Under the pieces are notes generated by a model. That model made no database searches. It was given only the letters and a program-made list of their open reading frames with translations, and had not been told where the DNA came from. The translations under genes and the position numbers were made by a program. From positions 2,728,001 through 2,792,000 of the forward strand of contig BLLK01000045.1 in the NCBI GenBank assembly GCA_021927905.1: a stretch of DNA of 64,000 bases, read 5' to 3'. Source of the DNA: Chaetoceros tenuissimus. Lineage: Eukaryota > Bacillariophyta > Thalassiosirophyceae > Chaetocerotales > Chaetocerotaceae. Positions 52,703 to 64,000 of the stretch are shown in pieces; the stretch's first letter is position 1; each line of letters begins with the position of its first letter.

Positions 52703-52900
52703 ACGTATTACTAAATCTCTGATCTCAGATGACTGTCACAACTCGTTCATAAGATTTAAATTCTCGGAAATACGAGAGGAACAATGACAATCCATTACCC
52801 CTATTTCTGCGTTGTGTTTTGATTATGTTTGCTGATGGTGATGGTGTGCTGGTAGTAGAGATGTGAGTTGTTGAATAAAAGAGATGAAATCATTCAAACT
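52703..52900. other. short spacer before the tandem array
   Basis: No gene or repeat noticed. Confidence 0.4.
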
Positions 52901-54663
52901 CTTTTGTCGTAATACTATATATTTACACTAGATTAGCTTCTCTTGTCCCATTTTACACTACATTAGCCCTATCTCTAACATCTTAGTACGACTTAGGGTT
53001 AGCAAATTTTTTCCCTCAATTTCCAATTCCAACATACGCATAGCATTCTTTGACTCCGTCGCAACTAGAATATTCACTAACCAAGACCATATCTCTTTTG
53101 GTTCACGAGATATACGTAGTTTTATATTCATTAGGGTTAGCTAACCCTAATTTTAAATTAGACTTTTAAGCCCGATTCTAGTGTTTTTCAACATCCTACG
53201 TTATTGTACTAATATGACCGACTACCTACGAATCTCAAATTCGACTCAAAGTTGCGAAATTCATTCATTTTAATTTTGTAACCCTAACTAAGGTTAGGGT
53301 TAGGGTAAGTAAATATTTCTTTGTTTCCATGCATTGGAGCTTGTTTGTGGAGTGTGTGGATGCTGTAGAGAAGCGGTGTATGCTTGGATTTTCCCAGAAT
53401 GCCTCGGAGTGGTGTTTTAATCTTTTTTGTCGTAATACTATATATTTACACTAGATTAGCTTCTCTTGTCCCATTTTACACTACATTAGCCCTATCTCTA
53501 ACATCTTAGTACGACTTAGGGTTAGCAAATTTTTCCCTCAATTTCCAATTAACATACGCATAGCATTCTTTGACTCCGTCGCAACTAGAATATTCACTAA
53601 CCAAGACCATATCTCTTTTGGTTCACGAGATATACGTAGTTTTATATTCATTAGGGTTAGCTAACCCTAATTTTAAATTAGACTTTTAAGCCCGATTCTA
53701 GTGTTTTTCAACATCCTACGTTATTGTACTAATATGACCGGCTACCTACGAATCTCAAATTCGACTCAAAGTTGCGAAATTCATTCATTTTAATTTTGTA
53801 ACCCTAACTAAGGTTAGGGTTAGGGTTAGTAAATATTTCTTTGTTTCCATGCATTGGAGCTTGTTTGTGGAGTGTGTGGATGCTGTAGAGAAGCGGTGTA
53901 TGCTTGGATTTTCCCAGAATGCCTCGGAGTGGTGTTTTTATCTCTTTTGTCGTAATACTATATATTTACACTAGATTAGCTTCTCTTGTGCCATTTTACA
54001 CTACATTAGCCCTATCTCTAACATCTTAGTACGACTTAGGGTTAGCAAATTTTTTCCCTCAATTTCCAATTCCAACATACGCATAGCATTCTTTGACTCC
54101 GTCGCAACTAGAATATTCACTAACCAAGACCATATCTCTTTTGGTTCACGAGATATACGTAGTTTTATATTCATTAGGGCTAGCTAACCCTAATTTTAAA
54201 TTAGACTTTTAAGCCCGATTCTAGTGTTTTTCAACATCCTACGTTATTGTACTAATATGACCGACTACCTACGAATCTCAAATTCGACTCAAAGTTGCGA
54301 AATTCATTCATTTTAATTTTGTAACCCTAACTAAGGTTAGGGTTAGGGTTAGTAAATATTTCTTTGTTTCCGTGCATTGGAGCTTGTTTGTGGAGTGTGT
54401 GGATGCTGTAGAGAAGCGGTGTATGCTTGGATTTTCCCAGAATGCCTCGGAGTGGTGTTTTAATCTTTTTTGTCGTAATACTATATATTTACACTAGATT
54501 AGCTTCTCTTGTCCCATTTTACACTACATTAGCCCTATCTCTAACATCTTAGTACGACTTAGGGTTAGCAAATTTTTTCCCTCAATTTCCAATTCCAACA
54601 TACGCATGGCATTCTTTGACTCCGTCGCAACTAGAATATTCACTAACCAAGACCATATCTCTT
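52901..54663. repeat. tandem array of ~521-bp units with telomere-like motifs
   Basis: Three full units and a partial fourth. The shared word CGTAATACTATATATTTACA starts at 52908, 53431, 53951 and 54474, giving periods of 523, 520 and 523 bp. Each full unit carries a 22-bp palindrome made of ATTAGGGTTAG and its exact reverse complement (53130-53151, 53650-53671; the third at 54173-54194 has one mismatch). Each also has a second inverted pair, AACCCTAA then GGTTAGGGTTAGGGTTA, separated by CTAA. Extra CTTAGGGTTAG words also occur. No open frame of note exists. The fourth unit stops abruptly at 54663, fused to the end of a decayed gene. It resembles a subtelomeric satellite at an internal site. 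Confidence 0.92.
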
Positions 54664-55176
54664 AACAATTGACTTTTTCCTTGACGAACTTGAATGGCGG
54701 TGGATTCTTTTTCAAAGCAGTTGCATCATGTACGTATCCAAAGACTCCATTTTCATCCATGGCATCACGATGAGGATCTTCGGTATGTCCATTCGTTACA
54801 TCTACATATTTCAGATCCACCATTTTCGCAGTGGAAATAATTTGTTTGTTTGTCTCACTGAGTGGTTTGAATGGAAGTGCATTCTTGGCCTCTTTCAAGT
54901 GTTGTTCAAACCCCGGTGCCAAATGTCCACCTCTCTTTTGTCCAACAATGATTCAACAAACTCTTGTTGGGTAAATCATTCAATTCCTCATCCTTTTCAA
55001 GTTGATCCACATTGACACCCAAATTCCCCTCCAACAAATCCAAACCAATCCAAAACCTTGCGTCCTAGAAAACTCTCCTCTCCCATCCAAACATTCACAA
55101 GACGCACCATTCTAGATGGCATCATACCCGCTTTATCTTTATGTTGCAATAGTTCAAGGGTAGTTTTTATGATCAT
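54662..55176 (-). pseudogene. decayed gene fragment at the edge of the tandem array
   Basis: The last 85 codons (54662-54919) read cleanly: APGFEQHLKEAKNALPFKPL to PPPFKFVKEKVNC. Upstream, similar-looking coding continues in other frames (LLEGNLGVNVDQLEKDEELN; then MVRLVNVWMGEESFLGRKVL from an ATG at 55176), implying two or more frame changes. Introns could explain some of it, but no good splice sites were seen. The stop codon lies exactly at the join with the 521-bp array. I do not recognise the family. Confidence 0.45.
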
Positions 55177-55604
55177 AGAAAAGAGAGAGGGTGGGTTGTA
55201 GAGGCTGTACTTAACTTAAATTTCAGTTGTCTTTACGTTCACATAGTTTACAGTACAATGTGGATAGCATTTGCCACTTCACAATCTTCGGCTTTTTCAT
55301 TTGTAGTACTTGTCTAGGTATGATTTTGCGCAATGATTCTTCTAAATGCTGAATGTACTTTATTGAATGAATCTACATGCTCCTAACTATAAGCATGGAT
55401 TGTTTCTTTTTTCGTGTTGTATGCGAGATCCATTATTTTACGGATAAAGAAAATCAAATTATTTTTCATTACACGACGACTCACAAGGCGGAACAACAAT
55501 CAAAAAAGACTCTTTCAGGTACTAATTCTAATTCACAAAATCGACAATTCTTCTTGCTATTGTCGATGAGCCTTTATCTTCAGCAATTGTAAGAATATCT
55601 TTCA
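55177..55604. other. intergenic, promoter of dynein heavy chain
   Basis: No gene seen; a 71-codon frame at 55377-55592 is featureless. An in-frame TAA at 55590-55592 lies just before the dynein start codon. Confidence 0.45.
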
Positions 55605-58600
55605 ATGGTGAGTAAACCAAAAAAATAAATAAGTATACCATCAACAAAGCGCCGTTAATTCAACCAGCATTTTCTCATCAACGAATTTCAATTAGCAACG
55701 TCCATCGGATCTCAAATGGGAGAAACCAAATTGCATTGGAGATATCCCTTCGGAGAGATCTGGTCATTCCTTTACAAATGTTGGTAATTTCGCTTACATG
55801 TTTGGTGGATGCGCCACTGGGAAGAATCCCAAGTCTTTACCTGCTCCATCGAATGAGCTCTACAAATTAGACATGACATCAGATTCGGAGTATTACTGGG
55901 CAAAAATCAAAATTAATGACGAATGTTTACAGCCTCCGAGTCGATGGAAGCATTCAGCCACTCGAATCGATGATTCTCAAATTGTAGTGTTTGGAGGTTT
56001 CACTTCTTCCAAAGAGATGCCCAGACTGAATGATGTCTGGGTTCTTGACACAGCTGATGATGTCTGGACTAGCCGTCAAGATCTGCTCCAGATTAACTCT
56101 CTTCCAGAATCGCCATGGTCCAACATTGCATGTGCCAAGCAAGTTGAATGTCCCTCACCAAGAGGCTCTCATTCGGCAGCATTGGTGAATGGTGATGTCT
56201 TTGTGTTTGGAGGTTACGGAGGAGTTGGTTATTCTCGAAAGGATTTCAACGATTTGCATGTGCTCTGCACAAAGTCTTGGAAATGGTTTGAACTTACCAC
56301 TCAGGGCGAAATCCCCAGTGAGCGATCAGGGCAAAAAAGTGTGTACTTTGATTCCAAGTTTTTTGTATTTGGAGGTTGGAACTCAGTCGAGACCCTCAAC
56401 GATGTTCATTATCTAGATTTGAACACAATGACATGGACTAGGGCAGAGTCAGCCTCTGGGCCTGAGAATTGGGGAGTGTCCAGGTGGGATTTTACTGCTG
56501 TCGCAGCCTATGCTGTCCCTCATTGGAAAGTCTTTTTATTTGGAGGAAACTCTGGAAAGTTGGATCAAGCCAGGCCACAGGGATATTATCGAAACGATGT
56601 TCAAGTTTTGGAAACTGCGAGAGTCGATGCTGATGCCAGACCCGTATTGGAATGGTGTAAACCCAATGTCAAAGGAACTAAGCCATGTGAGCGTTCAGAC
56701 ACAGAAATGTTTTATTCACCGTCTTTGGGTACATTAACATTATTTGGAGGGTGGTCAAATCGTTGGCACGGCGAAGTCTACAAGTGTGATGTCAAGACTG
56801 TGGTGGGGCCTACTTATAACATTTTCTCCATCTTGTCCAAGGAATGGAATAAGGCGACTGGTCCAGTTACAGGTGGTTCAGAAATCATTTTGAAAGGACG
56901 AGGGTTTCAATCTACGAGTAGTGGTGTTGCTACTGTGCGCTTTGCTTCTCCCAAAGGATTTCGAGAAGTAACAGGAGAAATTGTAGATGATGAGACCATT
57001 TGTTTCCACACACCTGACTTTCTCAAGTACGGTGCAGTGGGTGCCGAGACTAGAGTCAAGATTGGAGCATCTTCCTTTTCAAACAATTGTCTACCTTTTT
57101 CATTCTTTGCGGTGACAAGCAGTGCTGAGACAGTTGCTTTTGGTCCAGGAGTCCTTGAAAACAATGTACTGAATCAAAAGACGTCATTTATAATCCAAGG
57201 CAAAGACAATCAAGGAAAGGATCGAGTCTGTGGGATGGACGAATTCGAAGTTAAGATATATCATTCCAACACACTAGGTGAGAAGAAGTTGGAGGATATT
57301 AAATGTCAAATCACGGATCATGATGATGGGACATATAGTGTTGAGTACACTCCAACGAGGGAAGGACAATATGAAGTTCACGTCAATTTTGCGGGTACCT
57401 TCAAAGGCCTCCCTGGTTCCATTCGAGGATCCCCTTTCAAATCTAGTGCTATTCAATCATCTGAAAAGGGAACTTCTCCAACCTTGGGAGGGAAGGCAGT
57501 GCAAGAATTTATTCATAGGTCCATTGACGACCTGACTTCTTTTATTTCTTCTGGGGAAAAGGGTTTAGCAAAAGCTGTCGCTAAGGATGACCTTAAGAAT
57601 CTTGTGGCAATCAAGGAAACACTGCGAGACATTGAGAAAAAGACAAGGTTCTATCAAGATTCAATTGCAACGACAAGAGCAAATCTCAACTATCTCAAAC
57701 TCAACAAGATCAAAATTCCTCATCTTGAAAAGAGCTTGACTCGTTTGAATACTGCTTCAAAGGGATGGGAAGAATTGAAAAGTGAAGTCCCTCGCACAAA
57801 TGATCGCATAGCTTTTGTAGAATCTATTTGGACAGAAAAGACCAAATTTAAAATTGAAGCTTACTTGCAAGAGCTGAATGGAAAACTAAAGATTTTCCGT
57901 GAGAAAAAATTTTGGCTCTATTTTGCTGATGGAGATGAACGCTTATCAAAGGATGTGATTGATAAATCTCTTGCAGAGGCCGAATTTGAACTGGAAAGTG
58001 AAAGGAGAGTCCTTACTGAAAACGCGTATCTCTGTGAAGTGTTTGACCTTAGTGAGGTTGTCGTTCCTTGCCAAGATATATTCAAGGAGATGCAAAATGA
58101 CATTGTCATGATGAAAGAACTGTGGGAGATTAGCGAAGGACTTGACTCTTACATTTCAACAGTCAAAGATCAGGTTTGGAAGGATGTCAACGTCGAGGCA
58201 ATGGAAGATGATGCGAAAGCTCAGCTCAAGTCTGTAAAGTCTGCCAATCAAAAGATTCGATGGAGCCCAGCATTTCGTGCAGTTGATAAAAAGTGCAAAG
58301 ACTTTCTCATCACTATTCCCCTCATATCATTACTAATGTCAAAGGCAATGCGTCCTCGTCATTGGGAAGCCTTGATTAAAGTGACAAAGAAGACAGATTT
58401 CGTACCGCCAACTGTAAACAAAAACTTACTATTGGGAGATTTGCTATCCATGAATTTACACAAGCTTTCAAATGAGGTTGAAGAAATTTGCGACCAAGCT
58501 GTGAAAGAGGAAAAGATTGAGCAAACTCTACAACAAGTCAGTGAGCGATGGTCCAAGATTACCTTTGTGATGAATCCATACAAGAAACAAGGCTCCGATG

Positions 58601-61600
58601 AAGAAATACCACTTCTAGGCATTGCTGAGGAGGACTTTGAGTCCTTGGAAAATGATCAGCTTGTTATCCAAGGCATGCTAGCTTCCAGATTTGTCGCACA
58701 ATTTAAGGATATGGTTACGAAATGGCACAAATCTCTCTTCAATGTCAATGAAATCTTTATTATGATCACAGAGATTCAGCGTACATGGTCTTATCTAGAG
58801 CCCTTATTTATTCATTCAGAAGAAGTGAAGCGTGAATTGCCAGAGGACACCACAAGATTTGCCTCCATCGACTGTAACGTTCAAGCCATTCTAAAGAAGG
58901 CATGGGCAACGCAAAATATTTGCCAAGCTTTTAACGAAGACAATCTTTTAGAGAATTTGGAGTTTGTGCAAGAACAGCTGGACCTCTGTAAAAAAAGTCT
59001 TGCTGACTTTCTGGATAGTCGGCGCAGACAATTTCCTCGCTACTATTTTGTTAGTGAAGCTGACTTGCTGGATATTTTATCGAATGGAGGTCACCCTGAG
59101 AAAATTCTCATTCATATTCCAAAGGTTTATCTTTCCACAAAGACACTTGTGTTGGCACAAGACCAAGTATCATCGGAAGGAAGACCTATCGCAACAGAAT
59201 TTATTGCTGGAGTTGGTTCCGAGACTTGCAAGTTTGAGCCACCTGTGCCACTTGATGGAAAAGTAGAACATTACATGCAAACTATTTTGGATGCTCAAAA
59301 AGTTTCCTTGTTCCAGACTGTGAAAAGAAGTTTGGTTCGTTATGAACAGCAACCTCGCAAAGAATGGGTATTGGCTAAAGATGACGAACAGAAACCTTTG
59401 GATCCAGCTCAAACTACTTTACTTGTGTTGGCAATCAACTATGTTGCCGATGTTGAACAGAGTTTTGATGATATTGCCAATGGTGACCGTGATGCCCTGG
59501 TCAAGTTTGCAGAAAAGCAAAAGGGACAACTCAGTGACCTCATTCAATTGACACAAACTGATTTGACCAAGGGAGATAGAACTCGTGTCATGGTGTGCAT
59601 TACCATGGATGCTCATTCTCGTGATATTGTGGACAAGATGGTCAGGAACAAGATTGATTCTGTTGATAGTTTCATGTGGCAATCGCAATTGAAGCACAAG
59701 TATAGAGTCCCACCATCTCATGCAAGATATCAGGACAGGGATCCAACATTGAGAGGTCCTAATACAGAAAGGGCTGAGATTGCAATTTGTGATGCTATTC
59801 TTCCATACGACTATGAATACTTGGGAAATGGTCCAAGGCTTGTAATTACTCCTTTAACTGATCGAGTATACGTGACAGCTACTCAAGCACTTAACCTCAA
59901 TATGGGATGTGCACCAGCTGGGCCTGCAGGAACAGGAAAAACAGAGACAACAAAAGATCTCGCTAATGCTTTGGCAAAGCTTATTTATGTCATCAATTGT
60001 AAGTTGTATCATGAGAAATTCATTTTTGATATTTTCGATTTGTTCTCAGAATTCTCCAATTGTTTTTATCACAGGTTCTCCCGAAATGGACTACAAGGGT
60101 CTCGGTAATATTTTCAAGGGTGTTGCATCCAGTGGGGCATGGGTATGCTTTGACGAATTTAATCGTCTAATTCCTGAAGTATTGTCTGTCTGTACTGTAC
60201 AATTCAAGGCTGTGTGTGATGGAATTGCTTGTGGTGCCATCAGAGTTCGTGTTGAGGGAGATGAAATTTCACTTGACCCAACCTGTGGTGCATTTATCAC
60301 CATGAATCCTGGTTACTTGGGACGTTCTGAGCTACCAGAGGGACTCAAGGCATTATTCAGACCCATGACTGTCATGGTACCTGACTTGATTCTCATTTGT
60401 GAAAATATGCTAATGGCAGAAGGTTTTGTAACTGCAAAGGCATTAGCATCCAAGTTTTTCTGTTTGTATGCTCTGTTGAAGGCATTATTGTCAGCCCAGC
60501 TTCATTATGATTGGGGTCTACGAGCAATCAAATCAGTTCTTGTAGTTGCTGGAGGTTTCAAACGTGCAGAGCCTGATTTAGCTGAAGATGCACTTCTCAT
60601 GAGAGCTTTGCGTGACTTTAACATTCCGAAAATTGTCCGAGAAGATGAAGTTGTGTTCTTTGGTCTCTTGGGTGACTTGTTTCCAAATCTTGACCCTCCA
60701 AGAAAGAGAGATTTGACACTTGAAGAAAATGTCAAGAAAGCTTGTAAAAAGCTTGGCAACGATCCAGATGAAACCTTTTGTCTCAAGGTTGTTCAGCTAG
60801 AGGAACTCCTGGCTATTCGTCACTGTGTTTTCGTCATGGGACCAGCTGGAGCAGGAAAATCGCAGTGTTGGAGGACACTAAAAGAAGCGAGAGATCTTCA
60901 GGATCCAACCATGTTGACCAAGATTGTAGACTTGAATCCCAAAGCTGTCAAAACTGAAGAATTGTATGGATATATCAGTCTTGCAACTAGGGAATGGAGA
61001 GATGGATTGCTCTCCAATATAATGAGATCACTTTCTGGAAGTCCGGATGAGAAGCCCAAATGGATTTTATTAGATGGAGACTTGGATGCAAATTGGATTG
61101 AGTCCATGAACTCAGTGATGGATGATAACAGAATGTTAACTTTGGCTTCGAATGAGAGAATTCCTCTATTGCCACACATGAGGATGATATTTGAAATCCG
61201 TGATCTCAAACATGCAACTCCAGCAACCGTTTCTCGTGCAGGAATCTTGTACATCTCAACTGATGATGGAACTCAGTGGCGTTCTTTGATTCGTAGTTGG
61301 ATTGAGAAACAAGATTTTGATCAAGAAAAGAAGGACATGTTTGAACAACTCTTTGAAAAATATGTTCCTGAAGCACTTCTTTGGATACAGATCAATGTGG
61401 AGTCAGTTGTTCCAGTGGAAGACATGAACAGAGTACAAGTACTTCTGAACATGTTGGACGCGTGTTTGAATGACTGTAACATTCACACTGAACAAGCTAT
61501 AGAGACTATATTTGTCTTTTGCGCTGTCTGGGGCCTTGGTTCCAGTCTTTGTGTGTCTGATGATGGAACCGACAACCGTAAATTATTAAGTGATTGGTGG

Positions 61601-64000
61601 AGATCTACTTTTACAACCGTGAAATTTCCTTCACGAGAGACTGTCTTTGATTACTGGTTGGACCCAAACACGTGTTCGTTCGAGTCTTGGACGAAATCTC
61701 CATTCTTTTACCCAGTGGATTTTGATAGTAGAGAAACTGCAATGACTCAAATTACCGTGCCGACTCCCGAAACTTGCTCAGTTGCCTTTTGGATGAACAA
61801 TTTGGTGAAGATGAAGAAGCCAGTCATGTTGGCTGGTCCAGCAGGAACAGGAAAGACCCAGCTAGTAAATGGAATGCTCGGAACTCTTTCGTCAGATGAG
61901 TATCAAAGCTCTACCATCAATTTTAATTTTTATACAAATTCCGGGGTGCTTGCAAACACAATGTCTGCACCACTCGAAAAAAAGACAGGAAGTAATTATG
62001 GCCCAAGTGGTAATGCAAAACTTATTTACTTCATCGATGACCTGAATCTTCCAGAGGTCGACAAGTACAACACACAGTCAGCAATTGCTCATCTTCGCCA
62101 GCATATGGAATACAATCATTGCTATGAATTACAAAAGATGTCACTCAAGAACATTGTCAACACTCAGGTTGTGACATGTATGAACCCAACAGCCGGAAGT
62201 TACAATGTTAATCCTAGACTGCAGAGATGGTTTGCTACTTTTGCCATTGCTCTTCCTGGGTCAACTTCACTTTTAACAATCTATCAAACATTTTTGGATG
62301 GCCATTTGACTAATTTTGATGAAGGGATTCAATCCATAAGCAACAATCTCATTAAGGCTGCTCTTGGGCTTCATTCTGCGGTCTCAGGGGCTTTCAAAAA
62401 GACTGCTGCGAACTTTCACTATGAATTTAACATTCGTCACATTAGTAATGTTTTTCAAGGGTTGCTAGTCTCCAAGCCTGAGCAGTTTGTGAGTGCTGAT
62501 AAGTTTATACTGCTATGGCTTCACGAAAGTGAGCGTGTTTACGGTGACCGCCTCGTGAATGCTTCTGACTTGGCAAAGTACAACAGTCTAGTGCAGTCCC
62601 AGTGCAAAAAGATATTCCCTTCTTTTCCGATTGCAAAGTATTACTCCAAAGAAAATGCTGAACCCTTGCTATTTTGTAATTTTGTGGAGAACATTGAGAA
62701 CCCAACCTATGACCAAGTAACCTGTCTCAACAAAATGAATGAAGTTCTTGATGATGCTCTCCGGGAATATAATGAAACTAATGCTGCAATGGACTTGGTT
62801 TTGTTTGATGATGGTAAGAAAAGTGATTGCTTGACATTTTAACTACATTGGTCTCTTCTCACGCTTATCCCTTTTCTCATAGCAATGAGGCACGTTGCTC
62901 GTATAGTCAGAATCATTCGAAACGAAGGAGGACATGCCCTCCTAGTTGGTGTAGGAGGCAGTGGTAAACAGAGTCTTGCTAGATTGGCTGCATTCATTTG
63001 TGGTTATTCCATCATGCAGATTGTCATTAGTAGCACATACTCTGTGAACGATCTCAAGGATGATTTGAAAGCAATGTACAACAAGGCAGGGGTCAAGGGA
63101 GAAGGAGTCATATTTTTATTGACTGATTCTCAAATCACAAATGAAAGATTCCTAATATACATCAATGATTTGTTGGCAAGTGGCAACATCCCTGATCTTT
63201 TTGCACCTGATGAAGTTGATTCAATTTGTGGAGCAGTCACCGGTAAGGTCAAAGCTGCTGGTATTGTACCAGAAAAGAAAAATTGTTGGGACTTTTTCCT
63301 ATCGCAGATTCGTCAAAATCTTCACATGTGTCTATGCTTTAGCCCTGTTGGAGATGATTTCCGCAACAGAGCAATGAAGTTTCCAGCATTGGTGAACTGC
63401 ACAGTCATTGATATTTTTCAACCATGGCCAAGAGATGCTTTGTATAGTGTTGGGAAAAAGTTCTTGAGTGACGTGGATCTAGGAACTGAAAAAGAAAGAC
63501 AAGTTATTGAGAAGTTTCTCCCATTCTCCTTTGAAGCTGTAAACAAAGCGACAGTTGATTTCAAGATGAAGGAGGGCCGTCATGTTTACACGACCCCTAA
63601 ATCCTATCTTGAGTTAATCAAACTTTACAGGAGTTTACTTGCTGAAAAGAGACAGGATGCTTCTGCTGCAATTGAAAGACTTGAAAATGGTCTGGCTAAG
63701 CTGAAAGAAACTAGTGAGAGTGTTTCTCAACTTGAAGAAACACTAAAGGTTATGCTGGAGGATGCTGCAGTCAAGAAAGAAACAGCAGAGAAAATTGCAG
63801 AAGTAGTTGCAAAAGAAAAGGCTTCTGTGGAAATTGAGACTGCTAACGCACAAGTAGAGAAGGATGAAGTTGAGAGAATTGCCAAGGAAGTTGCAATCAA
63901 GCAAAAGGATACAGAGGAAGATCTTGCAAAGGCTGAACCCGCAGTGGAAGCAGCTATGCAGGCTCTTGATACTCTCGATCAAAAGGATTTGAGCAGTTGT
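55605..64000 (+). CDS. axonemal dynein heavy chain, outer-arm type with kelch and filamin domains, 3' end beyond window
   Basis: Motor ATPase of the flagellum. Exons are 55605-55607 (the ATG alone), 55696-59998, 60075-62813 and 62883 to beyond 64000, with introns of 88, 76 and 69 nt. The joins restore MQRPSDLKWE, VINC|SPEMDYKGLG and LFDD|AMRHVARIV. About 2,720 codons are present of an expected ~4,500. The N-terminus has about six kelch repeats (FVFGGYGG, FFVFGGWN, LFGGWSN), then an IPT-like fold (GPVTGGSEIILKGRGF) and a filamin-type Ig repeat (DHDDGTYSVEYTPTREGQYE). Tail and linker follow. P-loops: AAA1 GPAGTGKTETTKDLA near 1409 with CFDEFN; AAA2 GPAGAGKSQ near 1690; AAA3 GPAGTGKTQ near 2020; AAA4 GVGGSGKQS near 2369; then the coiled-coil stalk begins. 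The kelch plus Ig arrangement matches the Chlamydomonas outer-arm alpha chain. Confidence 0.93.

Noticed and set aside
1-64000. LTR retroelements, virus-like elements, CRISPR arrays and rRNA genes
   Set aside because: No reverse transcriptase, integrase or capsid motifs, no long terminal repeats, no regularly spaced short repeats and no rRNA-like conserved blocks were seen.

Overview
The window is nuclear DNA from a eukaryotic alga, most likely a centric diatom of the Chaetoceros/Thalassiosira/Skeletonema type. This is inferred from gene content, with no database search. The supporting signs are: short GT-AG introns; plastid-type targeting peptides with an Ala-Phe style junction on nitrite reductase and a RimM-like protein; secreted proteins with the Pro-Ser spacers common in diatoms; TTAGGG-type telomeric motifs; and a flagellar dynein heavy chain with N-terminal kelch repeats, which fits a lineage with flagellate sperm. 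Base composition is AT-rich. Genes are dense, with introns mostly of 67-120 nt. I see no CRISPR array, rRNA, convincing tRNA, retroelement or virus-like element.

Layout. 1-10 kb: a membrane protein resembling TB2/DP1/HVA22 (REEP), long-chain acyl-CoA synthetase, an identical 422-bp tandem duplication in the promoter it shares with cystathionine beta-synthase, a small hypothetical protein and a double-SET protein. 10-24 kb: ferredoxin-nitrite reductase, a B-type cyclin, a PPR-like protein, a secreted trypsin-like protease, NADP-type glutamate dehydrogenase, a putative plastid TPR-like protein and two related small secreted cysteine-rich proteins. 24-36 kb: AFG1-type ATPase, an E(z)-type histone methyltransferase, the cytochrome bc1 core protein 2, MAD2, ISCU, a 566-bp MITE-like element and CCT5. 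36-50 kb: a zinc/SAM-domain protein, a secreted surface-type protein, a four-repeat Cys/His protein, a C2H2-like diatom protein, a RimM-like protein, a TrmA-type tRNA methyltransferase, a small acidic protein and ELP1. 50-55 kb: a decay zone with a broken secreted-protein gene, a RING gene whose RING is split by an out-of-frame Pro-Ser-Asp repeat, a short-chain dehydrogenase remnant, a 521-bp tandem array carrying telomere-like palindromes, and a further gene fragment. 55.6 kb to the end: the first ~2,720 codons of an outer-arm-type dynein heavy chain that runs off the window.

Functional links. Nitrite reductase yields ammonium that glutamate dehydrogenase could fix or release. Cyclin B and MAD2 both act around the anaphase-promoting complex. 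ISCU supplies Fe-S clusters needed by nitrite reductase and by respiratory enzymes whose chain includes core protein 2. These genes are neighbours, not an operon. Genes often alternate in strand, giving convergent pairs with gaps of 35-160 bp and divergent pairs with promoters of 140-1200 bp.

All gene models were read by eye. Starts were moved to the first credible ATG and exons were joined where a GT-AG intron restores a conserved motif. Functions are assigned from remembered family motifs.
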